DNA of 64,000 nucleotides from Phymatolithon calcareum (GCA_977006965.1 OZ345373.1:1488001-1552000); one strand, 5' to 3'; counted from the first letter of the stretch, positions 44,785-53,856 are shown. Notes: generated by a model from the sequence alone, not told the origin. A program made the numbers and translations.

Positions 44785-45702
44785 GGGGGGGGGAAATTGT
44801 AAGTTTTTATTTCAGAAGCCCTCAACGCCAGAGTCGCCGACACCAGAGCAGCTTCCCATGTGCTACTTTCGCATTGTCTAAAAATATCGCATCACACTAT
44901 CATTTCTTCCGTCATTATTTTTTCTAATTCTAATAGTCTGTCCATCGCCTGTATTGTCTCACCCTCAGTCTCTCCGTTGAGTTGCGGTCGTGTGAGATTG
45001 CACTGCAGGGTCTCAAGGCTCTTCTCAGCAACCTCGCCGAATTGTTCCACATAGGAAGAGGGTTTCCGTGGAGGGAAGCGTCCGACGTACCATTTCACTG
45101 CCAACATTCTGTGCTTTCGCGATTTGATTAACACAGTCGGGGTGGCGCGCTCTTTCCTGTCCACCGGGATTTTTCGTTTCAATCCTTCCTCTGTTCGGCC
45201 CCAGGCTTCGCTAAGACGCAGTTTCTCTTCCTTGGGCGTCACCTTCCCTTGTTCCGCCCGGTCGATCTGCTCGCTGAACAGATCGTGATGTTTCATGTAG
45301 GAAATATCCCTTTCTGCGTAGCGAAGGTCTTCGGCTTTGCCTTCGTAATTTGGCTTTTTCTCGATTTCAAGTTTTTCCTTCAGTAGTCGCGCAGCAAAAT
45401 GTTCGCCCAGCTGTGTCCTTCTGATTTCCGGGGGTGTGATTTTGCAGAGCGACCTCATTCGGTTTTGGAGACGGAGTGCAAAGCGTCCTAGTATGACGGA
45501 GTAGAACAAACCTTCGGCCTGTTTGATTTGAACTTGGACAGATCTCGTCCACGGGGTGAGCTGCAAGGCGTACTCCCATCGACATTGCACGAGGGTCTTG
45601 TAGATCGTTATGTTCTTCATTGTGTGTAGTCCCTTGGCATTCATTCCAATATCTCGAAGACCCAGGATAATTCCCTTCGCTTTTGAAATTCGTTTCAACG
45701 TT
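44785..45702 (-). mobile_element. R3 LINE 3' fragment, copy B, antisense, same target site
   Basis: Minus-strand insertion with an intact 268-residue C-terminal frame (44892-45698): GLRDIGMNAKGLHTMKNI, LVQCRWEYALQLTPWTRSVQ, KSRKHRMLAVKWYVGRFPPR, ending EEMIV. The tail faces copy A and ends in a long C run (read as G on the plus strand). ATCAGTCATGGG recurs at 45703-45714. Confidence 0.9.
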
Positions 45703-45889
45703 ATCAGTCATGGGGCTAGCAGCGATATGACGGCTTACGTTTCTGTCATTCTATCCTATCGTTAGCGAGTTGGATGGCTTCTTTCGTGTCTCGTCCAAGT
45801 ACATCATCAAAGATTGCTTTTTGTCCGAAGCATTGTAGCAGCATCAGATACGGAGACAGCCACCTCTACAATAAACAATACTACTTTGA

Positions 45890-46320
45890 GAATGCTTAAG
45901 ACTATATAAGACGCTCGTGCGGGCAATGACAGACTATATTTTCCCGTTCACAGACCTAAGGAGTAACACCCTTCGCGAATAGGACGCTATAGAGAGCAAC
46001 CTGTTTTCAAGAGTGTTCGGCACCTGGTACAAGAATATGCAGGCCTGCTTTCAAGGAATATGCCGCCTGTAGTGCATTCAACTACGCCAAGCGCACTTGA
46101 CCTCCAAGTTCATAACAGCTCAGAAGTTTCGAAGAAAACAGGCACTTGAGCTTCCCAAGGGCACAACACGACTGGAAATATTGAACGCGAAAAACGATTT
46201 GCTTCACAAAGCTCTTCTCTGTACCTCTACAGAGGTATTTGCGCGCAACCTAGATGCTACGAAAAATGTAAACGCAAGAACGAAGAAAATCGCAAAAAGA
46301 AGAATGGGATGCACGTCTCC
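45890..46320 (+). pseudogene. LINE thumb and C-terminal region, another family
   Basis: IESNLFSRVFGTWYKNMQAC, then a stop, then LTSKFITAQKFRRKQALELP. It is post-RT sequence by position of the SRVFG motif (compare FFGQVFG at about 33000). The HRxLAxKW module is not recognisable. Confidence 0.5.
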
Positions 46321-46619
46321 CTCCTAAAGCCGCTGAACGGGAGGGACGGTGCCCTCCTCAGCCCATCAAGAACGAGTACCACCATTTCTCACCTCAAAAA
46401 AGGGAAGCTCAGGCTTCTTTGCACGCACTGGTTATTTCACCCTTTCCCTTGCCCCTGGCACGTGCAAGCAAGAAACAAAGATTCCGAACTTGATGAAGCT
46501 CTCACAGATATTTCAAACATAACGCCCACGCAGCAACTTTCCGATATTCAAAAAGAGATGCTGGAAATGGCAGTTGATACTGTCCAAAGAAAATGTCGGA
46601 AGAAAACTACTTAAATGAA

Positions 46620-47300
46620 AACGTAAGCGAAGGGTTGTAGAGCAACGAAAAGTCTCTCAGGTGCAATGATGTTTGACAAAGAGAGCTTCATTTAAACAGA
46701 AATCCAATCCAATCAACCATATTTTGTGTGCAAGCTGCATCACTAACCCAGCGGTCTCCGGCTCGATTTAAATCTTTCCAATATTCGAAAACGGCGTCGA
46801 CCTTGATGCTTAGCGCTTTGGCTCGCGTGAGTTGGACACTGGGGCAGTGCGTTGTGACGGATTGGCGACGAAGATCTAATCAGGACTGGTCGGCAGCTAA
46901 TTGAGGGAAGTGGGAGCAGCTCGTGAGCATTTCATGTTTAAAGACGAATATGTAATGTACTTTTGATTCATCATCCTTAGCTCTTTCCGTTGCACTCTCT
47001 GCACGTGATATCCAAACTCAGCCAATGCTTTGCAGCTGGAGTCGAAGAAAATTTAATCACAGCGACCAGATCCTAACAGCGGTACCGTATTGCCGGTACT
47101 CCAATCGCACCTCATTTTCACCCATGAAAGGAATCCCGGGCTCTAAAACAGCATGGACCTCATATAAAAGAATGAGAATATGCAAGGAGCGCTAAGGGAG
47201 AAAACATTGAGGCTTCGAGAATCATTTTGTTTTGCATGGGTAGTGCCATTTATATCAGCATGCAGCAAATAACGATTAAACTCTCTTTTCTTTTGACTCC
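46620..47300. other. No recognisable gene
   Basis: Short frames only. A CTTCATTTAAACAGAAATCC at about 46688 may be a LINE tail relic. Confidence 0.35.
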
Positions 47301-47309
47301 AGAGGACCT

Positions 47310-48249
47310 GGGCAGAAGTTGGCTCTAATAAAAAGTACCTTCAGCAATCGGTTGTGCGTCACGTGTGCTGATCGACTTGCTAGACCACTGCTTTTCCATT
47401 GCCGCCTTAACATTGTCGATATCAGCACCACTGGACACCAAGTCTTTTTCTTTGAATTTACGAAGTACTTTATCCACCCAGAATCGGCATCCCGTTCCGT
47501 CGCTCGCGAATCGGTAGTGGTGGAAGTTGTTGTCCTTGATGACCTATACGAAATTTGAGACTCTCATATCGTCTGCAATGGAAACAGAAACCTGTTTACA
47601 GCGTCTGTAGACATTTCGCAATCTAACAGGCTCATCATGACGACTCCAGCAATGCCGTCCCCACCAGGATTCATGTGGATGCGGACTGAAGATCCATCAA
47701 CGCTCTGAGCATACAACGTCCTGTGATTCTGTTCACCCTCGTGGCCGGCAGCAAGCAGCTTGACCACCTTAGCGGTAAAGTGGGCATTCGGTCGGTTCCC
47801 CCCAATGAGCACATCACTTCTCACAGACAAGTTCGGCGATACTGGACCAATCCTCATGAGCAACCTGGAAGAATACCTCGGAAGATATCAACTGGCCAAA
47901 GAGGAGATTGAAATAATTGAAAAAGCTCTAGACAAGCTACTATTCTTCACTATCGTCTTTTACGACGACATGGAATAGACAAGGCGCCAATTGACGAAAT
48001 CTGATCAGTGGACCCCAGCTTTTCCCTCAGCCCTTTTACGGTAGAGGGTTTTTGCAGCTAGGGCTACGACATTAACCCGGGCTACAAGTGTTTGAATATA
48101 TGATCGAAGCTACAACGTAGCTGCTGAAACGCATCTCCCTTGCAGTCTCATGAGTGTTACTGAGGGCGTTTAATAAATTCCAAATTCAAAAGCTTGACCA
48201 CCTTGTAGTTGAAAATTGGATCCTCCTGCCGAGACGGAATATAATTCAT
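47310..48249 (-). pseudogene. Fungal-like unknown protein (DUF7770-like?), split by a LINE
   Basis: From ATG 48249 (MNYIPSRQEDPIFNYKVVKL) the minus-strand gene is interrupted by a LINE at 48190-47771. It resumes with VVKLLAAGHEG, HRTLYAQSVDGSSVRIHMNP, VVMMSLLDCEMSTDAVNRFL, VSNFV, a TAG, VIKDNNFHHYRFASDGTGCR and FWVDKVLRKF. This order (VVKL, LYxQ, S-x-R-x-x-MNP, late GCRFW) resembles fungal proteins of unknown function that I associate with DUF7770. That family name is from memory and tentative. The copy at 49660 is its homologue. Confidence 0.6.
47771..48190 (+). mobile_element. R8 LINE 3' fragment, 420 bp, 14-bp TSD
   Basis: Starts inside the C-terminal module (AVKWAFGRFPPMSTSLL) and runs to VFYDDME-stop at 47978. 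The 3'UTR ends GAGGGCGTTTAATAAATTCC, then AAATTCAAA. AGCTTGACCACCTT at 47757-47770 and 48191-48204 is a perfect duplication of target sequence, here codons of the gene it disrupts. Confidence 0.94.
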
Positions 48250-48518
48250 TTCGATTGAGTTGCAGGAAATATGCTGTTCAATGGCTTGAACCAGCTGGGC
48301 AGAGATGTACTGGGCAGAGATGTTGTGCTGTGCAGAGGACGTGCACAGAATGCGAGACGAGAATATCATATCGATTTCTAGTCTCTATTATGCAGCCATG
48401 AGTAAACATGAGGACATGATTGTGAGTCTGCATGCTGTCTTACAATTTAGAAGTGGCCAACTCTACGTCTAATGCTACAAAGGCCATTGGGGACGAAAAT
48501 ACTTGAAATCACCCCGCC

Positions 48519-48873
48519 GAGTCTGCTGGGCCTCGACGTTTGCCGAAATGAAATCGGTCTGCATTAGCTCCGCTGAAGGTCAGAAGTTTATGTATCGGAA
48601 TAATCATCTTACCGATTCTGCTCAGATCCCCACTGATCCCGCTTCATAGATTACTTTCCAAACTGCATCCGAAAAGAAGATCGGTAGGTTTTGTGAGCAG
48701 ATGATTTGGCTCATGGCGCAAAGCTACAGTTTGGAAAGTAATCTATGAAGCGGGATCAGTGGGGATCTGAGCAGAATCGGTAAGATGATTATTCCGATAC
48801 ATAAACTTCTGACCTTCAGCGGAGCTAATGCAGACCGATTTCATTTCGGCCAACGTCGAGGCCCAGCAGACTC
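48519..48873. repeat. Foldback hairpin, 147-bp arms, one mismatch
   Basis: Arms 48519-48665 and 48727-48873 are inverted copies differing at a single position (GTTTGCC against GTTGGCC). The spacer is 61 nt. No coding role is seen. Confidence 0.96.
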
Positions 48874-48951
48874 GCTAATGTTGGTGAAATACACTTGTTC
48901 GGAATATTTCTAGTTACACAGGCTTGATTGTAATATGGGCAAGCTGCTAAA

Positions 48952-49060
48952 ATATCTGAACTAAAAATAGAACAGGGCCAATAGGGAAACAAATTGTGAT
49001 TAAGAATACTGACCACAATTTATTTCCGTATTGGCCCTGTTCTATTTTTAGTTCAGATAT
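48952..49060. repeat. Second foldback hairpin, 47-bp arms
   Basis: Arms 48952-48998 and 49014-49060, two mismatches, 15-nt loop. It lies 79 bp after the larger foldback and is unrelated in sequence. Confidence 0.95.
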
Positions 49061-49659
49061 CGCTCTCAGAGCAAGAAGAAACAAGATTTCGGAGCACCGT
49101 CGACGCAATCCAGGAGACTTGCACCAAGAACACGAATTAGAAATGTAGGCAACGCGATTTAGCGCTATGATAAGCCTCTCAGGAGCTAAATAGGCAACGA
49201 AAGCTCGAAGTAAGCTCACATCCATCCGTCCAGAATACGTGGTTTACGGAATTGCCTTCATGGCCTCAGACGAACAATTGACCACTACCGTACTATATTA
49301 AAAGGCAGAATGCAGAATCATAATCGTGTCCTCAGGTTTACGTATGGCTGCATAAAGGAAACCCGTTGTTCATACGCTATCAGATTCGGAAATGGGAGAC
49401 CTCTCGCCTCGCATTATGCATTCGTTCTTTTCGGAATTTGCCCTAATAGGGCTAGCAGCGATTCGAGGGCCTCACTTTCTTCCATTCTATCCTATCTTTA
49501 CCGAATTGCACTGCCGTTCTCACGTCTCGTCCAGGTACATCACCATTCTGGCATTATAGGCACGTCTTATGCTCAGAAGCACATCTCTGGCCGAATATAT
49601 AAAGGCAGCTTATCTGGCGCAACCCATGGAACAACAGATTTCTGACGACTCTGTAGAAA

Positions 49660-50190
49660 ATGAATTTTATCCCGTCTAGGCAGGAGTATGCAATTTTCAA
49701 CTACAAGGTGGTCAAGCTAGTTGCTGCCGGCCGCAGTGGTGATCCGAATCACTGGGCCTTGTACGCTCAGAGCGGTGATAGATCTTCAGCCCGCATCGAC
49801 ATGAATCCTGGTGCTGACGGCAGTACCGGTGTCGTCGCCATGAGCCTGTTAGATTATGACATATCTATAAGGGCTGTTAATCAGGTTTCTGTTTCCACCG
49901 CGGACGATCTGAGTGTCTCAAATTTCGTGCAGGTCATCAAGGACAACAGCTTCCACTAATACCGATTCACGAGCGGCGGACAAGGGTGCCGATTCTGGAT
50001 GTACAATGTACTGCGTCAGTCCCACGAAGCAGGCTTGGTTTCCAGTGCTGGTGATATCGACACTGTCAAGGCGGCTATGGAAAGCACTGGTCTAGCGAGT
50101 CAACCAGCACACGTGACGCGCGACCGGTGGCCGAAGGTACTTTCTATTAGAGCCATCACTTGTGCGTGTCCTAGGTTATCGAAAGAATGA
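49660..50190 (+). pseudogene. Fungal-like unknown protein, second copy
   Basis: MNFIPSRQEYAIFNYKVVKL, HWALYAQSGDRSSARIDMNP, VVAMSLLDYDISIRAVNQ and VSNFVQVIKDNSFH, then TAA (49957-49959). The same frame goes on with YRFTSGGQGCRFWMYNVLRQ, DIDTVKAAMESTGLASQPAH to a stop near 50190. The homologue at 47.3 kb has His-Tyr at the stop position, so this copy is either broken late or shortened by one third. It lies opposite in strand to the other copy, 1.4 kb away, and ends against a Copia LTR piece. Confidence 0.6.
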
Positions 50191-50192
50191 TA

Positions 50193-50287
50193 GTTTTGTA
50201 ACGAACGCGTTGGTTGTGCGTCATCAAGATTGTGTCGCGAAGGTACACTGCAGGGCACCCCGCACAGTAAAGTCGTCTGTGCGGGTT
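50193..50287. repeat. Copia LTR fragment
   Basis: Matches 15300-15391 (for example AACGCGTTGG, GTGCGTCAT and the stem CCCGCACAG/CTGTGCGGG). The loop bases differ while both stems are intact. Confidence 0.75.
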
Positions 50288-50828
50288 GAGTGCGATCGGT
50301 GCCTTTACATTCCACTGATATACTTCCAGCACTCAGATTTGCGAGCTCGCAGCTCGCTACAAGCCAAAAATAATCTAATTGTTATAAACACTGCATATAT
50401 TGTGTTCCAGTGCCCAAAATGCCATCACATGGCTCTTTGCTCAGTGAATTTAGCGACCAGGACAGCAGAGAACAAAAACTTGGAACAAAAGCTGTTCAGA
50501 ATTTCTTCTTCAAAGGAATTCGAATACAATCCACAGCTGCATGGGTTGATGTTTGTAATCACTGGGAGTGTTAAGATATGGTTGGGTTTATCATGAAAAG
50601 GGGTGATCTCTCTCCGATGAGAAGATGAGATGCCCAGTCTAAGGTGCGATCAGGATCGCCGCTTCAAATGGGCAGGGGCGTTATGATATCGCAGAGAGTG
50701 TAAGTGTCGCTAATTACACTCGTGCAGCATTGCGTGTCTACAGTGCCCCATACACTCGAAGAGTGTATTAATCATTGATTCGCAATGTTTGCTTGGCCTT
50801 CTTCGCCAGCATTTTCTTGCGTGTGTTG

Positions 50829-51020
50829 GACCCCGTCCTTCTTCGCCAGCTTTTACTGACCTTGATTTGGACCCCGTCCTTCTTCGCCGCTTTTTCCGGC
50901 CTTGGTTTGGACCCCGTCCTTCTTCGCCGCTTTTTCCGGCCTTGATTTGGACCCCGTCCTTCTTCGCCGCTTTTCCCGGCCTTGATTTGGACACCGTCCT
51001 TCTTCGTCGCTTTTGTCCCG
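50829..51020. repeat. 40-bp minisatellite, about five units
   Basis: The core ACCCCGTCCTTCTTCGCC recurs at 50830, 50871, 50911, 50951 and 50991 (last unit ACACCG), a 40-41 bp period. On the minus strand it reads as Lys/Arg/Gly-rich repeats in changing frames, because 40 is not a multiple of three. Confidence 0.9.
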
Positions 51021-51213
51021 CGAACATCATTTGTGTTGATTGCCACACAAATCTACGCTGACCTTCTCCTCCTTATTGCCGGAGATATAGATAGGTCCCG
51101 TCTCTGAATTGGTTGCTCCTTCCAATCCATATTTGCGTTCCTTCTGGAACGTCTTTCTTTCAATTCGGGCTCCGGTTGCTGTCCTTGATTTTTTTCGCAA
51201 CAATCGAAGTCGC

Positions 51214-51561
51214 TTAGGAAGTAAACTCCAGAATCCTTGCCGCCGCATGTTCGGTGCGCATTGGCATTCGAAGACTGTGTAGAGCCTTCTCTCTTGTCGA
51301 TGACTCTGTGTAAGATACCGCCGTCATCGCCGGGGCTTCCTTCTTCTTCTCGTTGACCTCATCATCGTACCGTTTCCTCGCCTTCAAAAACCTTGTCACA
51401 ACTCTTGGGTCGAGACTTCGTAAAATCGGGTGGCTCACGGGTTGGAATAGCGCGGCGGTTGGTTGCCGATCGGTAGATTTCGCCGACGAAAGACTTCCGC
51501 TTCCCATGGTTCGATGGTCATCCATTTCCAATTCAAACTTGAACAATCTTCGTCTTAACAC
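51214..51561 (-). CDS. Gag N-terminal fragment of the short LTR element
   Basis: 115 residues. ILRSLDPRVVTRFLKARKRY, then EVNEKKKEAPAMTAVSY, has the same layout as the Gypsy gag here (LISISRSAIQTFLAERAHYE, then AVTAQPDLTPLSW). It lies just inside the 5' LTR (51592-51780) in the expected orientation. Its relation to Gypsy gag is inference from pattern only. It ends at 51214 before any zinc knuckle. Confidence 0.55.
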   Translation of the reverse strand: MLRRRLFKFELEMDDHRTMGSGSLSSAKSTDRQPTAALFQPVSHPILRSLDPRVVTRFLKARKRYDDEVNEKKKEAPAMTAVSYTESSTREKALHSLRMPMRTEHAAARILEFTS

Positions 51562-51784
51562 TCAAACATTCTCCTGCAGGAAAGAAATTTCTGTAATCAC
51601 TGGGAGTGTTAAGATATGGTTGGGTTTATCATGAAAAGGGGTGATCTCTCTCCGATGAGAAGATGAGATGCCCAGTCTAAGGTGCGATCAGGATCGCCGC
51701 TTCAAATGGGCAGGGGCGTTATGATATCGCAGAGAGTGTAAGTGTCGCTAATTACACTCGTGCAGCATTGCGTGTCTACATGTT

Positions 51785-52633
51785 CTATTTGAAAGGGAAC
51801 TCCATTAGTGCAAATGGTGCATTCCAAAGGGCATACGAGGTGTGTAGCAAGTGCTCCACTTTGTCCGAAAGAGGCGGCTGAAGGTGCAAGCAATGCAGAA
51901 CTCTGTCAGAGAACTCACAGGGGTGCATACGTAGTGCGACAGCATCAAAATAGTCTGGAAAGGCACCAGCATATTCCCAGTCTAAGATCCACACACGCTG
52001 CTCATCATCCAGAATCACATTGCCTTCCCATAAGTCAAGATGTGCCACACAGAGTGAAGACATTTCGCCGTCAAACGATGGTACGTCTGCAGGCACTCTC
52101 TTATAAAACTTGGACACGTGCAGGTTATGGTTAAACCAAGCTTCCATTTTCTTGACGCTTTCAAAAGGACTGGCTCTCCAATCCGTGAACATTACACCAC
52201 GATACGGTCCCCCGCCGATTGGACCCAACTTTGTACGTTTGCCCGATTGCAATTGTTTCACTGCACTGGCTACTTCGCCATACACCATGTCCTTCGTCGC
52301 AGATGCTAGTACGTCCCAACAGTCGACCAGACGTGTGCCGCGCACAAAGTCCATCACCAAGAAGCCATCTAATCGGTCCTTCCGTGTCTCGCTCGGCAAT
52401 GTGAACATGCGGTGTACCTTGGGCAAGCTTATGGACGTCCTTTCGCGTACAAAATTCATAATCGCCGCTTTCTGTGCTCTTACTTTCAGACTCGCCTTCA
52501 CAACAAGCGCTTTACTGATTCGAACCAGCCTGGCGCCACAACTCTGCACCATGAGTACACCATCTTCTTTCGCCTCTCGCATCACTCTCACCAACACGGA
52601 TTCGGGGACTGTTCCAATGTCACAGCCTTCCAA
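51785..52633 (-). CDS. Aminoglycoside-phosphotransferase-family (APH) kinase-like protein
   Basis: Intact 282-residue protein with the APH/choline-kinase-like fold. It shows LVRISKALVVKASLKVRAQK (ATP-lysine region), FVRERTSISLPKVHRMF, GFLVMDFVRGTRLVDCWDVL (hinge), AHLDLWEGNVILDD (catalytic loop: the Asp and Asn of the HxDxxxxN pattern are present) and VWILDWEYAGAFPDYFDAVA (metal-binding DW/E). This layout is typical of fungal APH-domain proteins, which phosphorylate small molecules; the substrate is unknown. The start ATG at 52633 gives MEGCDIGTVPE. It has a single exon. The stop lies directly beside the LTR element, so its 3'UTR is now LTR sequence. Fungal-like ancestry by transfer is possible. 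Confidence 0.88.
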   Translation of the reverse strand: MEGCDIGTVPESVLVRVMREAKEDGVLMVQSCGARLVRISKALVVKASLKVRAQKAAIMNFVRERTSISLPKVHRMFTLPSETRKDRLDGFLVMDFVRGTRLVDCWDVLASATKDMVYGEVASAVKQLQSGKRTKLGPIGGGPYRGVMFTDWRASPFESVKKMEAWFNHNLHVSKFYKRVPADVPSFDGEMSSLCVAHLDLWEGNVILDDEQRVWILDWEYAGAFPDYFDAVALRMHPCEFSDRVLHCLHLQPPLSDKVEHLLHTSYALWNAPFALMEFPFK

Positions 52634-52689
52634 AGGAAACTGTGTGTTCGGATTGCCGTGTCACAAAGGTTTCGTAAAGGCCATGTAGC

Positions 52690-53205
52690 TTTTAAGCTTA
52701 AACAAATGCGATTTCAACGAAGTAGATGGTCTGTAAAACAGGGCATGCGTGGTTTGTTGTGCAGCGTGCGTCGAGTAGAGGGTTTTCATCCCCGGATTCG
52801 GGGATGAGGTCTGCTTGTAATGTTGACTTTTCCAGCATGTCATAACCAGGTGATTTGTCGTACTGATAGATATTAGGCTTATGAAAATCAAAATACTGTA
52901 TTGTAATAATTACAGTACTTTCTTTAGGTACCGAACCCTCAAAAATGTATTGAAACTAACGGGCATCCTGTTTCTATAGTTTTTCAGAAGGTCTGCGATA
53001 TTTTTTCTGGACGAATACTGTGATGTTTGAAACGCACAAGTTAGAACACTGGCTGTGGTCGGGTTGTTCCATGGCAAAAAGTCGAGAGCGCCGTGAAGCG
53101 GCAATCACTGTAGAAAAGGAAATGGATCAAGGATGACTTGAAAATATGAGAAATGGATCAATGGAAGAATCTGAAAGCCGCGAAGCCTCTTCCCCAGCCC
53201 GCCAC
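52690..53205. other. Upstream region of the APH-like gene; no second gene supported
   Basis: Short frames on both strands without motifs. It presumably contains the promoter of the minus-strand APH-like gene; no box stands out. Confidence 0.4.
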
Positions 53206-53390
53206 TACGCTGTAATGCTTACAGTGTAAGGACATATAAGCTGTAAGCAGCACGATGTAAGAAGCTGTAAGCAGTGGTTCTCGAGTTTGTCCATTGTGAT
53301 TCTTCATGATGTAAGTACTCATCGAGTCCTACAGTACTGTAATGACTATAATGCTATCTGTAAGGGATTGCTGTAAACATAAGCTGTAAT
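53206..53390. repeat. Cluster of about ten TGTAA motifs
   Basis: TGTAA occurs at about 53210, 53225, 53242, 53256, 53266, 53310, 53338, 53359, 53372 and 53384, often as GCTGTAAG or GCTGTAAT. The spacing is irregular. It could be a decayed short repeat or a protein-binding array. Confidence 0.6.
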
Positions 53391-53856
53391 GACAATTTGA
53401 AGTGAGCTTGTCTTAACGGAAATGAAGTGTATGATAGTTACGTTTGGACGCCACAGATACTATGTTAACATTTTTCAGTAGAGCTTTCCGAAAAGCTTTA
53501 TGCCGTTATTTAAGGTTCGCCATGTTTCCAAATCTCTCTCTTTCATACAGGGGTCAGAAATCTAAAGGAATCATACACTCAACCTTCTTCAAACGTATAC
53601 TCAATGTGGAACTAGTTGATATCTAGCAAGTCGAGGATATTCCAGAGTTGAATTCGAGGCATAAGTCTCGGGTCACACGTGTACATCAGAGGGGCTACGA
53701 AGCACCTGTTATTAATGATTTGTCTATATACATACAAAGGTACAATAAAGACAAGCTAATAATCTCACGGACGCACTACAGTATTCAGCACACGTGTACA
53801 AGTGATGAACATAATAGAGGAAATTACGTATATACTCACCAAGTTTGCCGGATTTA

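Larger units (their letters stand above)
50554..51780 (-). mobile_element. Short LTR retrotransposon with identical 189-bp LTRs
   Basis: LTRs 50554-50742 and 51592-51780 start TGTAATCACTGGG, end GTGTCTACA and are identical by eye. The flank (A)TGTT lies before 50554 and at 51780/51781-51784, a 4-5 bp target-site duplication. The 849-bp interior has a gag-like N-terminus on the minus strand and a 40-bp minisatellite but no pol, so it must move in trans. Identical LTRs imply a very recent insertion. Confidence 0.94.

Noticed and set aside
52110-52688. 192-residue plus-strand frame
   Set aside because: Antisense to the intact APH-like gene; no motifs of its own.
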